DNA of 58,849 nt. Origin: CAYPKG01 sp964411275. GTDB lineage: Bacteria > Bacillota > Clostridia > Christensenellales > CAG-138. The first letter of the stretch is position 1. Each line of letters opens with the position of its first letter. Location: contig CAYPKG010000011.1 in the NCBI GenBank assembly GCA_964411275.1, positions 1-58,849 of the forward strand. Reading direction: 5' to 3'. Both the position numbers and the translations under genes were made by a program. Positions 38,433 to 46,450 of this stretch are shown here, piece by piece. The notes under the pieces were generated by a model. The model did not search any database. It was not told the DNA's origin and saw nothing but the letters and a program-made list of their open reading frames with translations.

Positions 38433-40132
38433 GATGCGCCTCCTATTCCTTCAAAATAACCAGGCGATTTCTTTTTGCGCAGAAACCGCTCAATCTCCGT
38501 AACATCCGCCGTTACCCGGCAGGGCGGGAGCGCCGCAAGCATGCGGCGGTGATATGGTGCGCCCATTTTGGCGCGGGAGTCTAAAACGGCGCAGACGCCG
38601 GTGTCCGTTTCGGTGCGGATGAGCCGCCCGAAGCCTTGCTTGAGTTTCACCAGCATATCCGGCACAAGTGCCTGCGCCTTGTATGCGTCCATGCTGCCAT
38701 ATAGCCCTTTTTCATATTCCCCGATGGGATCGGGCGCGGCGAAGGGCAGCTTGACGATAATAAGCAAAGAAAGCGTATCGCCGGGGATGTCTATGCCTTC
38801 CCACAACGCACCGGACGCGAACAAAATACCATTTCCGCTGACCTTGAACCGCTCCAGTGCAGCAGTGTCGCGCTTTCCCATTTGAAAGAAGGGGAACGGC
38901 AGGCTGCGTGCTTTGAGCATGGCATATACCTGCCCCATTGCGCTGTAGGATGTAAACAGAACAGCGGCATGGCCGTGGGATGCGAGGACAAGTCGTTCAA
39001 CCTCATGCGCCACTGCCAGCAGATAGTTCTTGTCCTGTTGGTTTGGGAATGGAACCGCATCGCTAATGTAAAGCATGGTGTTATTGCTGTAATTATATGG
39101 CGACGGCTGGCTTGTTTCCGCTATGAGGGCATCCCGCATGTGCGATAGCCCAAGGGATTGCCTGACCCGTGAAAAATCGCCCCCCGCAGACAACGTGCCG
39201 GAGGTGAGGATAATGGGCAGGCCCCGGCTCCAGATGTCTTTATGAAGCCGTTCATCCAGATTCTTTGGGAGCGATGCAAGGATAACGCCGCTCTCATCAT
39301 CCTTCTGTTCAAGCCAGCAAATCAAATCAATATGCTTTTGGAGTGCGGATGCACGGCTTTTCAGCTTTTCAAGCTCCCACACGGCCTGCGCCCGGCGCTC
39401 TTGAAATCTTGCATGCACATGGCTGTCGCTAAGAGCATCAATAAGGTCGGTGGCAATCCCTGTCATGGTTTTTAGATGGCGTGTTGCGTCAGCATCTATA
39501 TTGACAGCAAACCTGCCCGTTTCCTCGTCTTCAAAATCAGGAAGATGTTTATGCAAGCTTCTAAAAAATCGCTTACCCCGCTCCTCCAGTTTCTTAGCCA
39601 AACGGTGGATGTTCGCGCCATTTAATGATTTTCCATCGGTAAAGCTGTGGATGGAAGCAGCAATCTGCGGAGGCTCTGATTCGCCAAGGGCCACACCATA
39701 CATCTGCCGCGCTGCGTCAAGGAATTTGTGTGCTTCGTCAAGTATGACAAGTTGATAATGTGGCAACAGCGGGCGCTTGCCGGAAGCATGGTGCAACACA
39801 TCGGCAAGATAATAATTATGGTTGCATATCAGAAAGTCCACATTGGGATCGTTGGCCTTTTTCATGTAGCGCAGGTAGCGGCAGTTCATGGAATGTCGGC
39901 AGGTATCGCCGCATTTACCTGAAACACAGATTTTTCGTTTCATGAAAGCGGTCAGCCCGGTTGCACCGGCAAGGTCGCAGGATGCGTCCTGCGAAATCAA
40001 GGGGCGCAGAATGCCACAGGTCTTTGCATCGGCATCTTTGAAAAAGCTGTGCAGGTGTCTTTCGCAGATAAAATGCTCCTTGCCCTTGCGGATTATACAC
40101 GTTAGCGGCGTGCTGAGTATTCCGTGGGCCAT
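38429..40132 (-). pseudogene. DinG/XPD-like DNA helicase, 5'-truncated (Walker A missing)
   Basis: The 567-residue frame has iron-sulfur cysteines (CVSGKCGDTCRHSMNC), the DEAH box LVILDEAHKF and C-terminal motifs ILFASGALWEGIDIPGD and QGFGRLIRTETDTGV. The N-terminal 80-110 residues carrying the Q motif and Walker A GTGxGKT are absent, so ATPase activity is doubtful. The current frame is continuously open only from about 40175. A different frame starts with a good ATG overlapping the XRE stop (ATGATTGA at 40186-40179) and reads MIELKASRSFSRVPYQ, then fails; an internal deletion joining the two frames would explain this. Confidence 0.78.
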
Positions 40133-40180
40133 GAGGATATTTGATAGGGCACGCGCGAGAAGGATCGGCTTGCTTTTAGT

Positions 40181-40558
40181 TCAATCATCTTTGCCCGCCT
40201 CCTCATCTATTAGAAAATCAATAAACCTATCCCATACGCGCGCATCGCCGCTGTCCTTTGCCAGCCTAAGCGCCACGCGCACCTTTTCGTGCTCGTTGAT
40301 GTATTCCGGCAAATCTGGTGGGGCCTCCGCCCGCGCTTTCCCGGCGAGGTCATACAAAATAAGCCGTTCCTTTTCCGAAAGGTTCAGTGCAGCCGCCATC
40401 CTATCCAGTATTTCACGATCCGGCGGGTTGCGCCTGCCCGATTCAAAATCACTATAATACCCTGCCGATACGCCGGATCGCTCCGCCATATCTCGCACGG
40501 TGATTTCGCGCTGCCGCCGCTTTTCTTTTAGATACTGGCAGAAACTCATTTCAACCAT
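40181..40558 (-). CDS. XRE-family transcriptional regulator
   Basis: This 125-residue repressor has an HTH (ITVRDMAERSGVSAGYYSDFESGRR) and a helical tail. It begins with MVEMSFCQYLKEKRRQRE; ATG 40558 follows GGGAG. It overlaps the following helicase gene region by ATGA. A 40-bp block with GTCC-N8-GGAC lies upstream of it and of the HIRAN gene, so it probably regulates both. Confidence 0.88.
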   Translation of the reverse strand: MVEMSFCQYLKEKRRQREITVRDMAERSGVSAGYYSDFESGRRNPPDREILDRMAAALNLSEKERLILYDLAGKARAEAPPDLPEYINEHEKVRVALRLAKDSGDARVWDRFIDFLIDEEAGKDD

Positions 40559-40651
40559 ATGCAAAACTCCCGAACACCTGTACGGCCGCATTTTTGCGGA
40601 CGATAAGTGTTATTTTTTGCGGCATTGCTGCCGCTGATTTATCTCGTATAT

Positions 40652-40691
40652 TCAGTATAGCAGAAGTGGTGTCCAAGAATACGGACTTTGG
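40652..40691. promoter_or_regulatory. Candidate XRE operator, copy 1
   Basis: A 40-bp block is shared with 41218-41257. It contains the inverted repeat GTCC (40671-40674) N8 GGAC (40683-40686), and a minus-strand -10-like TATACT. It lies upstream of the XRE gene. Confidence 0.65.
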
Positions 40692-40782
40692 CTTTGGATG
40701 CGAATATTCGTTCTTTATGGCAGAGCGTGAATGCATAACCGGCGGTAATATATCAAGGGGGACATTTACGCATGATCTGCAA

Positions 40783-41205
40783 TCAATGCTCACGTAGATC
40801 AAACTTACCTGCTATCATATCATCCAACGGAAGGAGACCTTCAACCGATGGCACTGCATCCTCAAGTGTTATCTCCACCTTTACATGGAGCCGCTTATCA
40901 GGAAAAACGCGAGCAATCACCTTGCTGCCAGTTATAAAGCGCACGATAGCAACGCACTCGTCAGGAATTTTGTCATAAATCCGGCCGGCGCTCATAGTAC
41001 CGCCAGCGGTGGTATGCGGACTGTTGGCAACATAGCCGACCTTGCCCAACACTGGTGCCACGACGATAATGGCTTCGTCATCATAATCGTTATCAGGCTC
41101 TTTGATGAGTGACACCAACGAACCAATCTTGAAGGGCCTCATGCCAAAATAGTGATTGAGGCCGGTGATTGTAATGTATAACTCATTATCAAACACGAAG
41201 AACAC
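40783..41205 (-). CDS. HIRAN-domain protein
   Basis: This 140-residue protein consists of a HIRAN domain: ITGLNHYFGMRPFKIGSLVS, then EAIIVVAPVLGKVGYVANSP. HIRAN domains recognise stalled or damaged DNA 3' ends in helicase/nuclease proteins; here it stands alone. A minus-strand GGAGG lies about 10 bases upstream. It is preceded by operator copy 2. It may belong with the glycine-zipper fragment and the XRE regulator, a grouping of unknown function. Confidence 0.75.
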   Translation of the reverse strand: MFFVFDNELYITITGLNHYFGMRPFKIGSLVSLIKEPDNDYDDEAIIVVAPVLGKVGYVANSPHTTAGGTMSAGRIYDKIPDECVAIVRFITGSKVIARVFPDKRLHVKVEITLEDAVPSVEGLLPLDDMIAGKFDLREH

Positions 41206-41217
41206 CTCCTTGTGTCC

Positions 41218-41257
41218 TCAGTATATCAAACAATGTGTCCAATGGTACGGACTATGG
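41218..41257. promoter_or_regulatory. Candidate XRE operator, copy 2
   Basis: Same block as at 40652, with GTCC (41237-41240) N8 GGAC (41249-41252), upstream of the HIRAN gene on the minus strand. Confidence 0.65.
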
Positions 41258-41329
41258 ATTAACATTTTTTCCTGTTTTGCAAACCAATATTTTAGAGATT
41301 CAATGCCTTAATAAGCAAGTTTTCGCAAG

Positions 41330-42058
41330 CTATTCAACAAGCAGCTCTGACATCACTTCGGCAATATCCGCAAAATCAGGCAAGAAAAACGGAGAACGAA
41401 CTGAGACGACTTCTTCAAAATAGGGCGTTAAAAATTCCCTAACAACCAATTCTTGTGCCTTAGCTTTTTGGATGGCTTCAAATAGTGCTTTGAACTTCTT
41501 TAGGTCAATTTCATTTAGTTGTAAAATTAATGCATCGATTTCTTCTTCGTCAAGCAAGTATTCGCCTATCATACAGGAAACATAGGCATTGAACATTCTC
41601 CCATGTGTTTCAGCATCGTCTTCGCGCAGGACATCTCCCGCAACCTTTATCATCTTTGCTCCAATTGCGCCACCAACAAATCCTCCTGCAATGCCAACTA
41701 CCGTACCAACACCTGGGGCAACAGCCGTACCAGCAGCACCGGCAATCTTGGCCGAAACAACGCCCGCAGCCACTGCTCCACCTGCGCTAGCAGCGATGGC
41801 TCCTCCTAGAACGCTCATATTCTTCGTGTATTGCGCCCCGGATATCTTTCGTGCAACGACATTATATGTCTCAGGAATTGAGAAAACGGCAAAGGAAAGT
41901 GCGGATGTTAGAATATTGCTTCGAAGAATTTTGGCAAGCTGTTTTGAGGCCGCCGCCCCATATATAGCAGTTTTTCCGGATAGCGCACGAATGCCGTTGA
42001 CAACCGTTGCCGACATTTGCGTTCCCATCTTCCCCACCACATATTGGCTTGGCCCCAT
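41330..42058 (-). pseudogene. Glycine-zipper membrane protein, probably 5'-truncated
   Basis: The 242-residue frame contains a long Ala/Gly-rich zipper (residues 90-150: VGGAVAAGVVSAKIAG..., GVGTVVGIAGGFVGGAIGAK) as in pore-forming or membrane-inserting proteins, and an acidic helical C-terminus (LLDEEEIDALILQLNEID). The ATG has no ribosome-binding site and lies at the junction where the thioester gene is broken, so the 5' end is probably missing. No homologue is recognised. Base composition is AT-rich compared with the transfer genes. Confidence 0.6.
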
Positions 42059-43313
42059 ATGCGATCAGGTTTTGCAGCTGCCCCTTTGTGGTGCTGCTGA
42101 TTCCCCTGAACGCGCTGTCATCATTGAGGTAGACATATGCAGCGGCAGCGTGGCACAGCCCGTATGCCGTCATGGTATCCGGGGATTGGAACATGATATT
42201 CTTGTGCGCATTCCAGCCCGGCCCGCCGTAAAGGTAGTAGGCGCACTTGATCAGCGTGTTGTCGGAGCCGCGCTGCAAAAACCTGCTGACGGGGTAGGTA
42301 CCCGCGTTCAGACCGCTGGCGTTGGGGTCAAGGCAGAACGCCGTGTTGCCATTGGCGGTGTAATAGCTCGTGTAATACCCATAATAGATCTGGTCGGCGC
42401 TTCGGGTATGGTTCACTTGCGTAATGGCCGTGCTGAAAAGCATGAAGCCGCCATTTCGTGTGGGCACATACGCCGACACCACCACATCGCCACCCAGGGC
42501 AGGCGCGGAAATGGTGAGCGTTCCGTCCACAACACTGTACATGCTTTCGGGCAAATCAATGCCGTTTTGCGATACGACTAGCCCATCGGATGCGGTAAGC
42601 GGCAGGATGATGCTGTTCGCGTTGGACGCAAGCTGTTGGTCTATCGTGGTGGTGGTGAACTTGCCGTTTTCCCCGATGCAGACCGTTGCAGTAACGGGCA
42701 CTTCCGTAATCTCAGATGCAGGGCAATACCATTCCACCGTGATTTCATGCCCCATGTATCCATATGGCAGCGATACCAGCCCCGAAGCAGCGTCATATGC
42801 GGCAACGGCGGTGATATCCTCGCTGCCGTTCAGTACGCGGAAGCGCAGAGCATCCGTGCTGACCGGCACGATGCCCGGATACTTGTTTGCCGCGATGGTG
42901 ATGCTGTTGCCATTTGCCATGCCGATGGCATAAAAGCGATGGCTTGACTCTACCGCATATTCGACAAAATCCATGACGGCCTGGCCTTGGGCATCGTCAA
43001 AATAATGGTACACGACCTGCACCAACGGCCTATCCACGACCTTTAGCAGTTCAGGCTCCACCGGGGATAGCGCAGCCGGTGGCGAGGTGGGGCTGGCTAC
43101 AGGCGCGCCTACCGTGGCGGGCGTGGGTAATCCATCCTTTATAGGATCGGGGGGCAGTTCCGATGAGGGCTCCCCATTTTGGGGTTCTGCGGGTTGCCCG
43201 ATTGCTTCTGTGCCTGCGTTCCCCGATGTCGCAAATGCGGACATAGGGATAAAAGACAGGCACAGCATAATGGCAAGCAACATTCCAAGAAAGCGTTTAC
43301 AATGCTTTTTCAT
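41871..43313 (-). pseudogene. Thioester-domain (TED) surface protein, C-terminally truncated
   Basis: It has a signal peptide (residues 1-28), a Pro-rich linker (residues 40-70), strands (TATVCIGENGKFTTTTIDQQ), then a thioester domain: FCLDPNASGLNAGTYPVS with the thioester Cys and AYGLCHAAAAYVYLNDD. In conjugative elements of the Tn1549 family, such proteins continue with Cna-B/SpaA repeats and a sortase signal. Here homology stops near 42062, and the remaining 60 codons are read from unrelated sequence in another frame. The start follows AAGGAGG. Confidence 0.75.
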
Positions 43314-43342
43314 TTTCTCCTCCTTGATTTTTGGGATACATT

Positions 43343-43382
43343 GCTAATTCTCATATGAAAAGTTCCATGCATGAGAATTAGC
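43343..43382. repeat. Inverted repeat
   Basis: GCTAATTCTCAT and its complement ATGAGAATTAGC, 16-base loop, upstream of the TED gene. It may be an operator or an RNA hairpin. Confidence 0.55.
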
Positions 43383-43444
43383 AGGTGCTGTTTTTCTCTG
43401 ACGCTTCAAAGGATTTTGAAGCGGGTAAATAGAGACAGCAAAAA

Positions 43445-43471
43445 GCCCTGCACATCGCAGATATGCAGGGC
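43445..43471 (-). terminator. Hairpin after the PT-rich lipoprotein gene
   Basis: GCCCTGCA/TGCAGGGC stem followed by a T run on the minus strand. Confidence 0.7.
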
Positions 43472-43518
43472 AAGTGGGGGTGCAGGTATTCAGTTTCTAA
43501 GGATATGGATTGACAGAC

Positions 43519-44205
43519 TCACTCCACGCGATAGCTGAAATCCTCTCCGTTCAATAGATGGCCGTCGCCATGCGCAGGCACGTTTCCTGTAATGTCCGCG
43601 CCGCAGATATTGCAGATTGTCCTGCTTTGCGACGGCTCCTGTACCGGTTGTGGCATTACCGCCGGTGCAGGCGTGGGCGGTGCCGTGGGAATAGGCGTGG
43701 GTGCCAGCGTAGGCGCAGGCGTGACCTGTGCAACTGGTGTTGGCCGCACTGTGGGAATGGGCGTTGGTGCCAATGTAGGCGCAAGCGTGGGCACCGGGGT
43801 AAGTACGGGTGCAGGCGTTGCCGTTTGCTTAGGCGTTGGCATGGCAGTAGGCTTGGGTGTCGGCGCGGCTGTTGGCTTGGGCGTTGAAGCGAGCGCGGGA
43901 TCTGCGACAATCGGCAAAGGGGCAGGCACTGCTGGCACAGCATTTCTTGTTTCATCGCTACCCGCCGTGTCAACGCTAACGCATACTGGCTCCGCGGCTT
44001 CTTTTTGTTCCGGCGCGGGTGTAATAGATGGTACAGGCTGCAATGTGGGCGCAAGTGTTGCGGCTACAAGCGGAACGCCCGCCGCTATATCCTGTTCCGT
44101 AGCGCCGCCAGCACCAGAACGAACCGTGCATGAAACTCCTGTGGACAATATGACCAAAAGTGCGGCGCAACCCGCCGCAACCGTGTGCTTTTTTCGCATG
44201 TGCAT
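43519..44205 (-). CDS. PT/PA-repeat lipoprotein of the conjugative element
   Basis: The 228-residue protein begins with a lipoprotein signal (LLVILSTGVSCTVRS, Cys about residue 24). Residues 75-185 are dominated by low-complexity PTPKPTAAPTPKPTA-type repeats, an extended wall-spanning spacer. The end, SRTICNICGADITGNVPAHGDG, has a CxxC and a GHLLNG motif. ATG 44205 follows GGGAGG. Its function in Tn1549-like elements is unknown. Confidence 0.8.
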   Translation of the reverse strand: MHMRKKHTVAAGCAALLVILSTGVSCTVRSGAGGATEQDIAAGVPLVAATLAPTLQPVPSITPAPEQKEAAEPVCVSVDTAGSDETRNAVPAVPAPLPIVADPALASTPKPTAAPTPKPTAMPTPKQTATPAPVLTPVPTLAPTLAPTPIPTVRPTPVAQVTPAPTLAPTPIPTAPPTPAPAVMPQPVQEPSQSRTICNICGADITGNVPAHGDGHLLNGEDFSYRVE

Positions 44206-44259
44206 ACCTCCCAATTCATCGGTTGTGGTATGTTAGCGTGCTGTGCCGGGGTTGTCAAA

Positions 44260-45369
44260 TCATTCTTTTGTAGAAGATTCGTCGGACTCATATGCATCCA
44301 GTTCATCGGCAAAGAGATATTCTTCCTCCTGTTCTTCGCCGAACTCACCGAACTCCTCGTCCTCATATTCCTCATCGTCCTGCTGTGCAGCCTGCTGGCG
44401 CGGCTTGACGATCTTCAAATAATACCCCGCGCCGCCCACGGCCAGCACCGCCAATATGATGAACAGAATAGCGCCGGTATTGCCGCCGCTTTTCTTGGGC
44501 TCTTCCGGCTCTGGCGTGGGCTCAAGGTCGGCAGGCTGCGTGGGCTGCGGTGCGGGATCGTTCCCGCCCGATGTATCCGGGATCGCGCTGCCCGTGTCCT
44601 GTGCCAACCCCAGCAAATCCTCCTCAGTGACGGTATTCAGGAAATACACATTTTCCGTACCGCGCTGGCGGTCAATAATCAGGTAATACACGCTGCCGCC
44701 CTCGGAGGTGATGGTGAAAAACTCTTTGCCGTCCGATTCCGTGGCGTTGTCCATCACGCTGCCGGAGCCATCCGGGGTAAAGGCAGTGCCGGGAACAGCC
44801 GTTCCGCTGCCGTCCGGGGTTTCGCCCGCAGGGTCGTTCACGCCAGTATCCAGCTCCGGCGGTTGCGTAGGCTCGGGCGTGGTCGAAGGGGTGGCTGGCT
44901 CGTTGGGGATCGGCGTAATAGTCGCCGGGGTGTTGGGCGTGGGCGTCGGATTCACCGTAACCGTGGCCGAGGGTGCAGGTGTGACCTGTGCAACGGGCGT
45001 TACCGTGGGCAAAGGCGTTACAGGTGCAATGTAATAGGGATTGTCGATCAATACGGATTTTGAGCGGTTGCCTGCCATATCCATCGCATACACCGTAACC
45101 TGTTTATCGGTTCCGGCATATTCCTTGAGCTTCACAGTTGCCGTTCCGTTCACCAAAGTTGCAAAGCGGTGTTCATTGATATAGATGGCGGCAACGCCGG
45201 AATGATCGTCTTTCGCCACTACACTTAGAGTGTCACCGGAAAGCGTGGCGGTAACGGTGGGCGGAGTGGTATCATCAGCCGCTTGCGCAAACGCCGTGGC
45301 CGGGAACAGAAGCGCACCCAGGCAGAGCAATATTGCGAAAAGGGGCAGAAAAATCTTGGCTCTAGTCAT
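44260..45369 (-). CDS. DUF4366 (CD1107-family) mobile-element surface protein
   Basis: This 369-residue protein has a signal peptide (residues 1-28), a beta-rich domain, Pro/Thr-rich spacers, then the conserved EFFTITSEGGSVYYLIIDRQ region, one transmembrane segment (residues 295-320) and an acidic C-terminus. This is the CD1107/DUF4366 family of Tn1549-like elements. It overlaps the DUF4315 gene by 8 bases. Confidence 0.88.
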   Translation of the reverse strand: MTRAKIFLPLFAILLCLGALLFPATAFAQAADDTTPPTVTATLSGDTLSVVAKDDHSGVAAIYINEHRFATLVNGTATVKLKEYAGTDKQVTVYAMDMAGNRSKSVLIDNPYYIAPVTPLPTVTPVAQVTPAPSATVTVNPTPTPNTPATITPIPNEPATPSTTPEPTQPPELDTGVNDPAGETPDGSGTAVPGTAFTPDGSGSVMDNATESDGKEFFTITSEGGSVYYLIIDRQRGTENVYFLNTVTEEDLLGLAQDTGSAIPDTSGGNDPAPQPTQPADLEPTPEPEEPKKSGGNTGAILFIILAVLAVGGAGYYLKIVKPRQQAAQQDDEEYEDEEFGEFGEEQEEEYLFADELDAYESDESSTKE

Positions 45370-45658
45370 CTTCGGGTTCCTCCATTTGGTTTTGTAGGGG
45401 CGCTGCGTTCAGGTAGTCGGGGGCCTGCGGCGCGGCATTTGCATCCGGCACGCTGCCCGTAACCTGCGCCTTATATGCGGCGATGAACGTGGCGAAATCG
45501 GCGGGCGCGACATCCGCGGAACGGAACACCTTGATGATCTCGGCATTTTCAAGCTCCGTTTTCTGCCGCTCCAGTTCAGGCAGAAGCGTTTGCAATTCCG
45601 CGATTTTTGCCGTTGTCCGCTCAATTTCGCGGATTACTTTTTGTAGCTTTGGGTTCAT
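45362..45658 (-). CDS. DUF4315 family coiled-coil protein
   Basis: This 98-residue protein has a coiled coil (residues 1-45: LQKVIREIERTTAKIAEL) and the DUF4315 pattern VFRSADVAPADFATFIAAYK. It is found beside DUF4366 and CD1108 proteins in Tn1549-like elements. ATG is preceded by AAGGAGG. Role unknown, probably in the transfer complex. Confidence 0.85.
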   Translation of the reverse strand: MNPKLQKVIREIERTTAKIAELQTLLPELERQKTELENAEIIKVFRSADVAPADFATFIAAYKAQVTGSVPDANAAPQAPDYLNAAPLQNQMEEPEDD

Positions 45659-45686
45659 AATGAGTTCCTCCTTTTGACATGAAAAA

Positions 45687-45706
45687 GCGCCCCGTTGCCG
45701 GAGCGC
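45687..45706 (-). terminator. Hairpin between doc and DUF4315 genes
   Basis: Inverted GCGC-containing repeat followed on the minus strand by TTTTTC. It would separate the toxin-antitoxin from the transfer operon. Confidence 0.6.
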
Positions 45707-45736
45707 CCTTATGCTGATTCAGATTGTATTGGTTTG

Positions 45737-46114
45737 TTATGCTTCGTGTTGTATGATCCATTGTAACAGGGCATCGCTGGACAGTTTTCCTGCCGCCACG
45801 TTCAAGATTGTCTCATATAGCTCTTTTTGCGTATACCGCAGTTCGATCCCATTCATCGCAAGAAAGGTCAGCATGACATGCGCGCCTGTGCGCTTGTTGC
45901 CATCTACAAAGGGATGATTCATCACAAGCCCATAACAGAGCCGTGCCGCCTTTTGCTGAATGGACGGCAGCATGGCCTTTCCATCAAAGGTCTGAAATGG
46001 CGCAGCAAGCGCTGAACTAAGCAGACCTTCGTCACGAATGCTGTCGCTGCCGCCATGCGCCTTGATCAGTTCCTTGTGCATCAATAAAACCTGTTCCTGC
46101 GTTAGAACTTTCAC
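45737..46114 (-). CDS. doc: Doc/Fic-type toxin
   Basis: This 125-residue death-on-curing protein has the Fic motif HPFVDGNKRTG at residue 66 and ELYETILNVAAGKLSSD. Doc toxins phosphorylate EF-Tu and are neutralised by Phd. The start overlaps the antitoxin stop by 4 bases. It would stabilise the element by post-segregational killing. Confidence 0.92.
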   Translation of the reverse strand: MKVLTQEQVLLMHKELIKAHGGSDSIRDEGLLSSALAAPFQTFDGKAMLPSIQQKAARLCYGLVMNHPFVDGNKRTGAHVMLTFLAMNGIELRYTQKELYETILNVAAGKLSSDALLQWIIQHEA

Positions 46115-46353
46115 TTTGCCAAAACCTCATAGGCTTCACGGTTCTGTTCCAGAATTCGTTTGGAAATGCTCATCACATCCTCATCCGGCATGGCTTGTTC
46201 CTTCTCCACTTGGCTGAATTCGAGCAGCAGGTACCTTGGCGCATTGTTTTTCAGAATAATCGCGGAACCGCTCTCATCCACCATGCGCGCTACGCGGGAG
46301 AAATTCTGGTTGGCTTCCGTGATGGAAACGATGTTGTCCGTGTTGATCTTCAT
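46111..46353 (-). CDS. phd: Phd/YefM-family antitoxin
   Basis: This 80-residue antitoxin has ITEANQNFSRVARMVDESGSAIILKNNAPRYLLL at the start (here VSITEANQNFSRVARMVD), with an acidic helical C-terminus that binds the toxin. It is directly upstream of doc with a 4-base overlap. Confidence 0.9.
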   Translation of the reverse strand: MKINTDNIVSITEANQNFSRVARMVDESGSAIILKNNAPRYLLLEFSQVEKEQAMPDEDVMSISKRILEQNREAYEVLAK

Positions 46354-46432
46354 TCCGTTTCACCTCCATCTACAGTATACGTTAATTTTAGGCGAAATAC
46401 AACCTATTTTGTTCTGCTGTGATATCAGGCGC

Positions 46433-46450
46433 TATCGGGTTAACCCGATA
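46433..46450. repeat. Perfect 18-bp palindrome over the end of the CD1108 gene
   Basis: TATCGGGTTAACCCGATA is a perfect palindrome containing the CD1108 stop codon. It may be an operator for the downstream phd-doc operon or a nicking/recombination site; no family is recognised. Confidence 0.6.

Noticed and set aside
43600..43900. CRISPR-like array because of short regular repeats
   Set aside because: The repeats are codon-level low complexity of a PT-rich lipoprotein, not direct repeats with unique spacers.
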